64,000 nucleotides of DNA from Catenaria anguillulae PL171. Lineage: Eukaryota; Blastocladiomycota; Blastocladiomycetes; Blastocladiales; Catenariaceae. A program made the translations under genes and the position numbers. Numbering within the stretch: position 1 is the first letter of the stretch; every line of letters starts with the position of its first letter. The notes below the pieces were generated by a model, which was given only the letters and a program-made list of their open reading frames with translations, was not told the origin of the DNA and did no database searches. The DNA is taken from positions 101,937-165,936 of the forward strand of contig MCFL01000053.1 of assembly GCA_002102555.1 (NCBI GenBank). Direction: 5' to 3'. Below, one piece after another: positions 34,109 to 45,191 of the stretch.

Positions 34109-37100
34109 ATGTCCAAGCCACGGCCTTCGGCGGCCACTTCCAAACCCGCACGTCCTCCCGGCGCTACTCCGGCCCCTCCTGCTCCGGCACCCGACATTGA
34201 CTTTTCCTACCTCGAGGGCTCAACGGCGGTGCACACTCGCCGTCGGACACGCTCGATTTCCACTCGGGTGCTCGCTTCACCAACGACGACCACCACCACG
34301 TCTACGACGACCTCACGCTGCCCACACAGACCCAGTTTACGCAATTCACGCAGTTTACTCAAGTCGACGATGGCGATCATGACGACGATGACGACGACGA
34401 CGACGACCAAGCCGACGATTCGGATCATGACGAGCAGCCTCTCAAGTTGATGCCGCCGGCCCGCCACGTCGACGACGAGGACGAGGATGACGATGACGAT
34501 GACGATGAGGACCAGGACGAAGAGAACGACGACGAAAGCAGCAGCGAGGATGAGGATCATCTCGAGCAGTTTACGCAGGAGGGTATGCTTTCACCCAGCA
34601 GGCTGCCGAGGACGACGACGCCGACGACGACGACCTTGGCAGTCCAGACGCTGCCAATGGGTCGCAACAAGGGTTGCTGCTGGACGGTGAGACGGACGAT
34701 GAGGACGACGACGATGACGCTCCGGAACCTGAGGTCAAGTTGCCCGATCATGCTTGCATGTCCGTCATTCTGTCCCTATCATGTTTTCTCGGTCGTACTG
34801 ACTTGATCCCGGCAATCAATACAGGTACTGCGGCATTCACAACCCCGCCTCGGTCGTCAAATGCCTTCCCTGCAAGAAATGGTTCTGCAACTCGCGCGGC
34901 CAAACCTCGGCAGCCCACATCATCACCCATCTTGTCCGCAAAAAGCACAAGGAAGTCCAGCTGCACATCCAATCCGTCCTCGAAGACACCATCCTCGAAT
35001 GCTACCAATGCGGGTCGCGCAACGTATTCCAACTCGGCTTCATTCCCGCAAAGGAAGACACGGTCGTTGTGCTCTTGTGCCGGTCGCCCTGTGCCGCCAC
35101 GGCTTCGACCCTGGCAAAGGACATGTCGTGGGACGTGTCAAAGTGGCAGCCCCTCATTGAAGACCGGTCGTTTGTCACTTGGCTCGTCAAGCAGCCCTCG
35201 GCCGAGGAGCAGTTGCGTGCACGCAAAATGGACATGGCCGCCATCAACAAGCTCGAGGAAATGTGGTCGGCGGGCCGCGACGAGGTCAATGCCGACAACC
35301 TCAACGACGACCGCGTGGTTCCGCCCGAAGAGCCTGCCCCACAAGTCCTGCTGCGCTACGAAGACGCCTACCACTTCCAAAACATTTTCGGCCCGCTCGT
35401 CAAGATGGAGGCCGATTACGACAAGGCGCAGACCGAGTCGCAGACACAGGACGAGGTGGTGGTGCGCTGGGACGTTGGCTTGAATGGCCAGCGGCTTGCG
35501 TTTTTCGTGCTCCCCAAGTACGAGCTAGGCGAGGTCCGGCTGGCTGTGGGCGACGAGTTGCGTCTCAAGTACCGCGGCGAGCTGCGCAAGCCCTGGGAAG
35601 GGTCGGGCCACGTCATCAAGCTGCCCAACTCGCTCTCGGACGAAGTTTGCCTCGAGCTCAAGCACCATCATGGCGCCGACCCGCCGCCCATCCAGTGCAC
35701 GCACAATTTCTGCATTGACTTTGTCTGGAAATCGGTGTCGTTTGACCGCATGCAGAATGCGCTCAAGACATTTGCCATTGATGAAAAGTGCGTGTCGGGG
35801 TACATTTACCACAAGTTGCTGGGCCACGACGTGCCCATGCCGCCCGTCAAGCCAAGCACCACTGCGGCCAAGCGCTTGAACGCGCCGGGATTGCCCGACT
35901 TGAACTACACACAAGCGTACGCCGTCAAGACGGTCTTGCAACAGCCACTGTCGCTGATCCAAGGCCCGCCGGGCACGGGCAAGACGGTCACTTCGGCCAC
36001 CATTGTGTACCACTTGGCTAAGCAGCAAGGTGCCAGCGGCGGCAAAGTGCTCGTGTGCGCGCCGTCCAACGTGGCCGTGGATCATCTCACGGAACGGATT
36101 CATCAGACGGGGCTCAAGGTTGTGCGGTTGACGGCAAAGTCGCGCGAGGAACTCGATTCCACCATTTCCTTCTTGACGCTGCACGAGCAGACGCGCAACT
36201 CGGATCATCATCCGGCACTCAAGAAGCTCGAGCAGCTCAAGCAAGAGCAAGGCGAGTTGTCAAGCGCTGATCAGAAGCGGTACATTATGCTCAAGAGAGC
36301 CGTCGAGCAGGATCTCTTGTCGGCGGCTGATGTCATTTGCTGCACGTGTGTGGGCGCGGGCGACAAGCGGTTGATGAAGTTGCGGTTCCGGTCCGTGCTC
36401 GTGGACGAGTCGACTCAGGCAACCGAGCCCGAAGTCTTGATTCCATTGGTCAGGGGCGCAAAGCAGGTGGTGCTGATTGGTGACCATCAGCAGTTGCCCG
36501 CCGTTGGTACGTCGTCTCCCGTCGCATTCATGGGCCTTACCGGTCAGTTGATTCCTTCCGTGGGCTGACCATTGTGATTTCTTGCTTTCTCAGTCATGAA
36601 CAAGAAGGCCGCGCAAGCCGGGTTTGGCCAATCGCTCTTCGAGCGTCTCATTCTCCTCGGCATCCGGCCCATCCGCCTCCAAGTGCAATACCGCATGCAC
36701 CCGTGCCTTTCCGACTTTCCCTCCAACATGTTCTACGAAGGCTCGTTGCAAAACGGCGTTACGGCCATGGAGCGCCTGCGCACCGACGTTGAGTTCCCTT
36801 GGCCAAAGCCCGAAAACCCAATGTTCTTTTACGCGTGCTATGGCCAAGAAGAAATCGCGTCGTCAGGCACGTCCTACTTGAATCGTGCCGAGGCGGCCAA
36901 TGTGGAAAAGTGCGTGACGCGGCTACTCAAATCGGGCGTGCATCCGCACGAGATTGGTGTGATTACGCCGTATGAGGGCCAGCGGTCATTTATTGTGCAG
37001 TACATGCAGCACAATGGTCCGCTGAAGAAGGACTTGTACAAGGAGTTGGAGGTGGCGTCAGTGGATGCGTTCCAGGGACGCGAAAAGGAGTTTAGTATGT

Positions 37101-37968
37101 TGACCTTCACTTTCCACTTTTCATGTTTTTTCGTGTCACTAAGTCGTCCCCCCCTTTTTTGACCCATAGTCATTCTTTCCTGTGTCCGTTCCAACGAGCA
37201 CCAAGGCATTGGTTTCCTGTCTGACCCTCGTCGACTCAACGTGGCCCTGACCGCGCCAAGTATGGCTTGGTGGTTGTTGGTAACCCTCGTGTTCTGTCGC
37301 GCCACGGGCTTTGGCACCTGCTGCTTACCTCGTACAAGGACCAAGGCGTGCTCGTTGAGGGCCCGCTCAACGCCCTGAAATCATCCATGATCCAGCTGTC
37401 GCGGCCCAAACGCCCCTGGAACCCGCACGAGGAGCGCATGAAGCGCACGTACCAGATCGATGCGCGCAACGCCATGGCCGCAGACCCACGGGTGCAAGTG
37501 CGGGCACGCCCGCGTCGGGTACCATCACGCTGCCGGCTGCTCCACGCACCTGGGGCCCCGCTCCGCCTGCTTCTGCGTCGGCGGCGGCGTCCATTGTGCC
37601 ACCACCGCCGTCAGCGCTTGTCAATAACCCATACTTGACCAACGAGCTGTACGATCCCATACGCTCATTTCGCAGGGCATGTCGCAGGCCAGTTTGTTTT
37701 CGCAAGAGTATGTCGCGTCGCAGCAGTCGCAGGCGCCGCGGCCGCCGCGCGCAAGCAGCAGGGCAGGGGCAAAGGCCGCAACAAGCAGAATCAGCCGCAG
37801 CAGCAGCAGGACGCTGCTGGCGGGGTCAAGTTGGGGCCCTTGGGCAAGCCGATCGTCACACCACTGCCGCCGGCGATGGCGATTGTGGGCGGGCCAATCT
37901 CGCAGGCATCGGTCATGGGCGAGGATATGTCGCAGACGTTCCAGAGCCAAGGTTTTACCCAGTTTTGA
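34109..37968 (+). CDS. UPF1: ATP-dependent RNA helicase UPF1 (nonsense-mediated decay)
   Basis: UPF1 is the central helicase of nonsense-mediated mRNA decay. Order of parts: an acidic Asp-run N-terminus with a [12 protein letters not shown] stretch; the Cys/His-rich domain ([44 protein letters not shown]); the 1B region ([16 protein letters not shown]); the SF1 helicase core with Walker [29 protein letters not shown] and [14 protein letters not shown]; and a Gln/Ser-rich tail with [11 protein letters not shown]. Introns are near 34748-34825, 36507-36594 and 37095-37169. At about 37251 the invariant LNVALTRAKYG motif is lost in frame by one missing C. Similar slips may exist near 34220 and in the tail at about 37735. 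A core gene like this should be intact, so these look like sequence errors. Confidence 0.93.
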
Positions 37969-38764
37969 TTGCGGGAGGCCTGTTTCGCGCATATGGGTTT
38001 GCCGGGTGGTGTTTTGGCGCGCGTGTCCAGGTGTGGATTGCTGAATCGGTGGTGCTTTGGAGTGTGTATGTAGGCCCTGCGAGGCGTTCGGTTCGGATGC
38101 ATGTGCAGCTGCAAGTAGTGTTCCCACCACTCAAGTTCAATGTGTGCTGTGTGGCTGTGCGACTCGGTTGAACGATTGATCTGTTTCTTATGGCCCACGA
38201 GCCTTTTCTCTCCAAATACACATGATGCATGTACGTAATCGACCATCCTTCATCCCTGTAAATATCTGTGCCTTTGTCTGTTTCGTGGTCACTGGCAGTG
38301 GCCGGCCCCGCTCTTGGACCTCCGCGTGCACCTGGGAGAACGTGTTGGACTCGGTTGAATCGGAGAGACTGCTGAGGGCCGTCGATCGATCAATTGATAT
38401 GAGTGATTGTCGCGTTTCTCTTAATTTCTGACGATTTCCTTCGCTGGTGATGGTGATGTTTCTCCTTCACGCAGCCCTTGCCTTGCAGAGACTCGCGCAC
38501 AGGCGCCCCATGTAAGCCGAACCGACAATCAGTCCTCAGTGCCACATGTCGAAGCGGTCCCACGCAGAGTCGTCGTCCGATCACTTTGATTCCGAATCCC
38601 AAGCATTTGCTGCAGAGTCTCGCACCCCGTTCAAGCGCCAAGTGTCTGCCCGCCAGTACCCCGCCGCCGCCGCCGCCGCCACCTCCTCCTCCTCATCCTA
38701 CCCGGTCTCGCAACCGCAACCGCCTGCACCGCAACCGCAACCACAACACACTCACGCATACACC
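37969..38764. other. Intergenic region and 5' leader of NTF2
   Basis: UPF1 3' end and NTF2 upstream region. An in-frame upstream ATG at 38546 would add 73 disordered residues to NTF2. Confidence 0.5.
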
Positions 38765-39371
38765 ATGGCCGATCCCAAAGCTGTCGCCAAGGGCTTCACC
38801 GACTTCTACTATGCCACCTTTGGCAGCAACCGTGCCGGGCTTCGTCCGCTTTACGTACGCATCGTGCTGTGCCCACATTCATCCCGATCGGCCCGAACTA
38901 GACCCAATATGCTCACTTTAGTCGCTCCTCTCGTCATTTAGCGGGAACACTCCATGATGTCGTACGAGGGCACCGATCTTGCCGGCGTCAACGCCATCAT
39001 GGAAAAGCTCGAGGTGTGCACGCCCCTCCGCTTGCATCCTCATGTTTCTGATCCGGCTCTCACACATTCATTCTTTCGCTAGTCGCTCCCCTTCCAAGAG
39101 ATCCGTTTCAACGTTTTGACCGTTGATGCTCAGCCGTCCAACCCGACGGCCGGCTCCTTGCTCATTGTCGTGACGGGTCAACTCATCGTACGCTCTAACG
39201 TCTTTGCCTCAGTTGCAACTCGTCTCAGTACTCACTCCCACACCATTTCTCGTGCATTGCTAGCCCGGTGGCGAGGACAAGCCGCTTTTCTTCACCCAAA
39301 CCTTCCAGCTCATTCCCGAGGCCGGCTCCTGGTGGGTGTTCAACGACGTTTTCCGTCTTTCCTACGGATGA
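38765..39371 (+). CDS. NTF2: Nuclear transport factor 2
   Basis: NTF2 carries Ran-GDP back into the nucleus and binds FxFG nucleoporins. Four exons: 38765-38854, 38942-39013, 39083-39187, 39264-39371, all phase 0, giving 124 residues, the standard size. Recognised sequence: AKGFTDFYYATFGSNRAGLR, MSYEGTDLAGVNAIMEKLE, LPFQEIRFNVLTVDAQPS, ILIVVTGQL-type strand (SLLIVVTGQLI), and FFTQTFQLIPEAGSWWVFND. ATG 38765 sits in a good context (CACCATGG) and gives the canonical start MADPK. The upstream in-frame ATG at 38546 would add a Ser/Pro/Gln-rich extension not usual in the family. Confidence 0.95.
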
Positions 39372-39988
39372 ATGTCCTTCATGATGAGTTGCTCTCTGCT
39401 GCTCGGGCATGTCGGCCGCGTGAAATGAGATCTACCGTTTTTTGCGTCCCCTGGTTCTTTTTCGAGCATGAACCGTCCTTTTGTGCTTTGTTTGTCCTCT
39501 TCGTCTCATTATCGGTACCATATACATAAGTATCCCTGCTTGTGGTGGTCGAGCCGACCTCTTCCGTTTTCGTGATGGGGTTCGTAGGCTCGGTCGATCG
39601 TTCCTGAACTGTTGTTGAGGTATACATGCCCTGGAACGAATCGATGGCGGAGTTGCTGGCCACTGTGTCACACCGGCGGAGTCGAATTACAGTGCCTGCG
39701 TCAATAAATATTTACATGTTTCGACATTGTCATGGGCGTCTGACATGGATTCGATCATTTCTTGCAAGCTCCGTAGTGACACTACTCAACTTCGCAAAGC
39801 AATACCAACTACACTCTACAGCAAGCAAAAAATATGGCTTGCATTTGACAACATCCACAGACAACCAAACAAAAAGCAAACAAGTCTCGACAAAAGCGGA
39901 ACACATGAACCGAAACCTGCCAACTTCGTCTTGCTGCCTTGGGGACATGACCATGATGTACTCACATGTCCGGCGAAGGTCCAGGTCC
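39372..39988. other. Intergenic region between convergent NTF2 and RPS13
   Basis: About 620 bp with no conserved frame. 3' UTRs of both genes. Confidence 0.5.
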
Positions 39989-41357
39989 TTACATACCAAC
40001 AAGGGCACCGGCGTTGGACGACTCGCTGTGCAACGCAAAGAGAAACAAAGGGGAGAGCATCAGGTTAGTCATGGTCGGCTGACAACAAGTATCGAGTGCA
40101 AGATCGAGCTCTTGCGACCCGTATCCCCCCGGAGATGGGGGAACAGGGAAGCAAGGTCGGACCCGGATACTGTTGCTTGAGAATCATCACCCATAATGCA
40201 ACCCTGAGCCAAGCTGTACCTGGCCGACGGCCATCAACGTCGCGTGGCCACCCCCTGTGCCCGAGCGCTTGTGGCCCGAGAATCACCAACAGGCAAGCAC
40301 GCGGCACGGGACAGGGAGAGCATCGCAATGCCGATAGACCAGGACGCAGCAGCAAATTGGGAAGCGGGATCGTAAAATGGGGCTGGACAAATGCATCAAG
40401 CCATTGACCAAACCCCGCCGACAACCACAGCCGCGCCACTCCTAAGATGGAAGCAACGACAGACTGCAATCGCAAAATTCACGTTCTTGTGGTCTTTGGT
40501 CCGGATGATGGTCATGGGCAACAGTAGCCAAGGCAACGACGCCAATGCTTGCTCGATATGGAGACTGGGATACGTACTACTTCCAGGTGGGAGGGAGCTG
40601 GCCAACGGTCTTGTAGTAACGGGCAAGACGGTGGATACGCGACTCGATGAGAATGAGACGGAACTTGGAGTCCTTGTCCTTGCGGTTGCGCTCGAGATGC
40701 TTACGCACAGACACGGCCTTCTTGATCAAGTGGTAAAGATCCTCGGGGATTTCGGGGGCAAGACCTGATGTGATGAAATGGGCAACGAGTCAGCACACAA
40801 ACCAGGTAATGGACGTTGGAGCGTCACGGAAGGAAGGAAGGAAGGTCCCAAGCGAGTACATGTTCGGCATCAAAGCAGCATTCGAAACGGAGGTGCGTTC
40901 GAGCATGGGAAAAAGAGGTGGAATCAGACTGGGGCTCGGTCGAAATCAATGAGGTAAATCGGATACACCGACTTGAGTTCATAAACACGGACCAAATGAT
41001 GTGTATCAAGCAATCATCATTTGCCACCACCCAAAGGATAAACTCTCTTGAATGCGACATGATGATGACGAAATGTACTCGAGAGGGGAACGGGGAAAGA
41101 ATGACAAGGGGACAAAACGAACCGTTGGACTTGAGCACACGGAGAATCTTGTTACCGGTGATGTTCTTGACCTGGGGCACGCCGTGCGAGTCACGGAGGG
41201 TGACACCGATCTGGGAGGGGGTCATACCCTTCTTGGCGAGCTTGCAGATGGTCTCAACAACCTTCTGGGGGGTGACCTTGCACCACGAGGGGGGAGTGCG
41301 GCGGTAGGGCAAAGCCGACGAGGAGATACCCTTGCCAGGAGCGTGCATGCGACCCAT
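39989..41357 (-). CDS. RPS13: 40S ribosomal protein uS15 (RPS13)
   Basis: A small-subunit ribosomal protein. Exons: 41357-41123 ([20 protein letters not shown] onward), 40764-40578 ([20 protein letters not shown] ... [13 protein letters not shown]) and a 37-bp last exon 40025-39989 encoding [11 protein letters not shown] after a split Tyr codon. Phases 1, 2 and the stop agree, giving 152 residues, the usual length. The last exon is easy to miss because reading on from the second exon meets a stop codon at once. The last intron is about 550 bp, far longer than others here. Confidence 0.95.
40026..40577 (-). other. Long last intron of RPS13
   Basis: About 550 bp with a GTACGT donor, a GACTAAC branch site and a CACAG acceptor. 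Most introns in the window are 60-100 bp. It contains a GTGATGA and a later CTGA that could be box C and box D, but no terminal stem or guide was demonstrated. Confidence 0.6.
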
Positions 41358-42313
41358 GTTGATAGAGTGTGTGGGGGGTTAGGGGGAGTACGAGGACGAG
41401 TGTTGATAGCAAGTCGGCCGTGCGTAGCGGGAGAGGAGGAAGCAACACGTGTCGATCGGCCGGGTCATTCGTGCGCTTGCTTGCTTCGTTCGCTTCGTTT
41501 ACCTACACTTCAAGTTTGCATTTCTGGATCGGCGAATCACGAACGTTCCTCACGTGATAGGTTGCTACGAGCTGCCTCGAACCGGCTCCCACTAGCCACG
41601 CCCTGCTGTCTCACCTGAAAGTGCGATCACAGATCATGAGACCGACAAGGGTGTACTGCCTTGTCCGCCAGTTATGCCGGTGGGTGGAGCACGACGAGTC
41701 TCGCACCATGACATATGACATGTCAATATGCCGAGCTCACCCGCGGCCGCGAACCAGCTCTCGCTCTCGAGTTGGAACGATGCGGCCTGCGGCTCGAGGG
41801 TGGTCACCGTCAATCCGCGCTCCACCGTACTCGTTTTTGCATGCCCTGTATATGTACTTACCTGTTGCGTTACGGACCGGCGGCGGCCTCGGCGGGTGCG
41901 GGTGCCATCCGGCCCTCGGAAGTCTGAAGGTGAGACGACGGCTGCCAGCTGGCAAGGGGGCTTGCACGTGCATGACTGAATCCATGCACGGCGGCCGGTG
42001 GCGTTTTCGAATGACACCTTATGACCGCAGTCGACCAATGACAGCCTGGCGATTGGGGCATGTGGGTTGATCCGCGGCATACGGGGTGGCTCAACTCTCC
42101 ACCTTTCCACAGATCACACACCTGACCGCTTTCATTCCCTGGCGATGGCGTGTTCCGCCACCGTTGCCACCTCATTTCGATCCGCTCGAGTGAGGCACGG
42201 CCGGCGGTATAAGAAGCACCCACGTCCCCTCCCATCCACCGCGTCTTGATCCTTGCTCCCTACCTCCATTCCCCATCATAGATCTCTATAGACCGGTCCC
42301 ACCCAATCTCACC
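41358..42313. promoter_or_regulatory. Divergent promoter region of RPS13 and the surface-protein gene
   Basis: 956 bp between two divergent starts. A TATAAG at 42208-42213 lies about 100 bp before the surface-protein ATG and is a plausible core promoter element. No gene seen. Confidence 0.5.
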
Positions 42314-42931
42314 ATGAAGTTCTCTGCCGCCACCCTCGCGCTCGTCGCCACTGCCGCCGCCGTCGCCGCTGCCCCGTCGTACTCTGCCGACAAGCCCGCG
42401 ACCCCCGCCAAGCCCGCGTACGGCTCCGAGTACCAGGCCCCCGCTGCCCCCGCCAAGCCCGTGGCCACTCCCTGCGAGACGCCCGCCCCTGCCCCCGCCA
42501 AGGACTACGGCAAGGGTGAGGACAAGCCCAAGAAGGACGCGCCCAAGTACGGCGGCGACGACAAGGAGCCCAAGAAGGACGGCTACAAGGGCGAGGAGCA
42601 AAAGAAGGACGATGAGTACAAGGGTGAGGAGCAAAAGAAGGACAACGAGTACAAGCCTGCCCCTGCCCCGACCAAGGACTGCGACGAGACCAAGCCCGTC
42701 AAGACGGCCGAGCCCGTTGTCGTTGAGCCCACCCAGCCCTGCGACCAGACCAAGCCCGCTCCCACCGCGGCTTACGAGCAACCCGCCCCCGCTGCCGGTG
42801 CTTACGATGGCGCCGCCAAGAAGGTTGAGGACAAGAAGACTGAGGGCTCCTTGTACCAGGCCTCGTCTGGTGTCAAGGCCTCGGCCTCGTTTGCCGTGAT
42901 TGCCGTTGCCGGTGCTCTTGCCATGTTCTAA
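42314..42931 (+). CDS. Predicted GPI-anchored Pro/Lys-rich surface protein
   Basis: 205 residues. The N-terminus is a clear signal peptide (MKFSAATLALVATAAAVAAA). The C-terminus is a small-residue region followed by a hydrophobic tail (ASFAVIAVAGALAMF), the layout of a GPI-anchor signal. The mature part is Pro/Ala/Lys-rich with two tandem copies of KGEEQKKDxEY (about residues 92-113) and three scattered cysteines. Codon use is strongly biased to C-ending codons, consistent with high expression, and a TATAAG box lies about 100 bp upstream. Likely a cell-wall or zoospore surface protein. No homologous family is recognised. Confidence 0.8.
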   Translation: MKFSAATLALVATAAAVAAAPSYSADKPATPAKPAYGSEYQAPAAPAKPVATPCETPAPAPAKDYGKGEDKPKKDAPKYGGDDKEPKKDGYKGEEQKKDDEYKGEEQKKDNEYKPAPAPTKDCDETKPVKTAEPVVVEPTQPCDQTKPAPTAAYEQPAPAAGAYDGAAKKVEDKKTEGSLYQASSGVKASASFAVIAVAGALAMF

Positions 42932-43023
42932 GGTGTCGGATTGGAGTTGTCAACTGAGAGTCTTTTTCTGTATCATATACATACATTCAGGCATTCTGAT
43001 GTGTCTCACATGAATCGTCAGTT

Positions 43024-44527
43024 CTATTGCAAAAGCCGGACAGCTTCCACAAGCAACCCAACATGAACTGCAAACAGGAACAGCCCGCTCCAAAACAGCT
43101 GCCGAAAGGTATTGGTCGCCCGAAACTCGAGCAAGAAAGCATTCTGCAACCAGAGCGCCTACGGACGCAAGTATGGCAATTTTCGTCAACATTCACCTGC
43201 GGCAAAGGAGGAGACTAGAAAACGAACGGACCTGAGCAAGCACCCACATGCCAATCCACGCCAATCCCCTCCTCCACCCGATCTTGCCCCGCATCCTGGC
43301 CAGTACCATGGGCAGGTAGCACAGCCACCACATGAAATACTGCGACGTCATGACCTTGTTGAACGCAACAAATGCAAATGTTTGCATAAACATGGCAACC
43401 ACCAGGTCAACGGGCGCGTACACTGCGCCAAGCAGGACGACCATGGACATTTGCGCAACGAAAGGGAGCAAGGCAGATGCAGACGCAGCAGGAACCGAGG
43501 CCGCAGCTGCTGCTGTTGCCGAAGCCGATGGTGAAGTGGTGGCAGCGGTGGCAGCGGGTGTGCCCGAGAGTTGGTGGTACATGAGCGGGAAGTAGACGGA
43601 AAAGTTGTGCCGATGATCCGTGCGGGTAATGTGGTATAGGTAGGTATGATCAATGAACTCGCTGCCATAGACGGCGTACATGAGGGCAGAAAGGGCAAAA
43701 AACGTTGCAAGTGATATGATGCCAAAGCGAATGGTTTGGATCCATTGTGCGGGTGATGGCCACGGTCGCGAAAGCAATCGGTTTGGTTGGCGGCCGAGCA
43801 GGTGAATGACAATGGGTAATGCGTAGAGACCCGGGTAGATTTTGAGGTGCACTGCAAGACCCAGCGTGACGGCTGCAAAGGTAAGGCGGCGCTGGTACAT
43901 GAGGAGAGGGATCGCAACGCAAAGGGCGCAGAGCAATGACTCGGCGCTTCCGCGCGTGGCAATGTTGGCGACAAATGGGTTGAGGAGCCAGCATGCAGCT
44001 GTGAGGATAGTGGCGCGGTCAACTGCGTGTGCAGACGTTGCTTTTGATTGGCGAGGTTGGCGAGCGAGAGTCACGGTGCACAGCCGACGGATCAGAAAGG
44101 CGGCAATCAAGTCGGCGCCGACAAACAAGAGCTTGCCCCACATCCACGTCCACCATGACCAAGTCCCTGGTAAGAGTATCCAAGCGAGTAGCGGCGTGTA
44201 TCGATACGTTGCCCTGTCGTACGGGGATCCGCCGCGCGCAACGGCGAATGCCGCGTCCATGAAGACGTGGTAGTCAATGTCTGTGTAAGGTACAGGAAGG
44301 TGTGCGTCTTGCCACGCTCCCCACGCAAGCATGCCGAGCCGAAGCAATAGACCTAAGGTGACGGCCACCGGCCAGGCGAACAGCATGGACCATGGCGTCG
44401 ACGAGGACAATCGTGTGCTGGGAGTGCTGGTAAGAGCATGCGAATGGCAACGTGGACTTGGCGACAGGGACTGGGCTTGATCCGGTTCCAACGCCGCAGG
44501 AGTCGCCTTTGCAAATCGAGATCGCAT
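43024..44527 (-). CDS. PIGM: GPI mannosyltransferase 1 (PIG-M/Gpi14)
   Basis: Adds the first mannose to the GPI anchor precursor in the ER lumen, using dolichol-phosphate-mannose. Exon 1 is 44527-43232 and exon 2 is 43158-43024, joined in phase 0 as WVLAQ|ALWLQNAFLLEF. The luminal DxD site lies in VPYTDIDYHVFMDAAF. Other family stretches are SPYDRATYRYTPLLAWIL, LNPFVANIATRGSAESLL, HLKIYPGLYALPIVIHL, DHRHNFSVYFPLMY and NKVMTSQYFMWWLCYLP. About 475 residues with many membrane helices. A low-complexity Ala/Thr/Ser insert lies near 43480-43560. The start at 44527 gives a polar N-terminus of about 45 residues. A later Met just before the first helix is possible. Confidence 0.93.
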
Positions 44528-45191
44528 TGCTTCTCGGGTTGACTCAAGCCGAGGGTGGTAATCGACTTGCGCTTCGAGGGCTCGAGTTGGCTGTGCGTGA
44601 TGGCGATCTGACCCTGCTCAACTGCTCAGGAGCAAGTCACTGGTTGCAAATCTTGAGGGGACGCAATGCTGGATGTAAGTTTGGGTAAATAAGAATATTA
44701 ATGGCGAAATGGAATGCGCAGGGTCTGCGGACAGGCGGGTCCCTTTCCAGCATTCAAGCATTCATGGCTTTTTTCGGCCCAGCCCCTCTGGATCCCGACA
44801 GCCACCGTGACAGGCCCTCAATGTGCCGCGTCGATCGGTCACTCGGCATATCGCGGACATGCATCTGTGCCATGACGGCCTGTGAGCAACGACTCGAAGC
44901 GATGAATTCCAGGCCTTGTACTCCATGCACATGACCATGTCCGGCCCTTGGGGCGCATGGCGCTGTTGATTGCCGCCCTGCTGGCTCCCATCCATGTCAC
45001 ACCGCCTCAACCAAGCAACCAAGGTGGCAGTCACCAGCTCCACTTGGCACTCGAGTCGAAAGAAATCCAAGTATTTGAGCATTGTGGACCCCTCGGAGCC
45101 GCCGTACCTCCGCAAACCGTGGTTCTACCATGTTTGCCGAGAGGTACGCGTCGGTTCCCGATCGCCTCGAGCTGGCTTCTTTGCAATCACC
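44528..45191. other. Divergent promoter region of PIG-M and tyrosinase
   Basis: About 660 bp without a supported gene. Confidence 0.45.

Noticed and set aside
33727-34197. Minus-strand frame of 156 codons upstream of Arp2
   Set aside because: No conserved features; overlaps the UPF1 start and the shared promoter region.
40026-40577. Box C/D snoRNA call
   Set aside because: Box-like words exist but no terminal stem, guide or U14-type core was found, so it is not annotated as an RNA gene.
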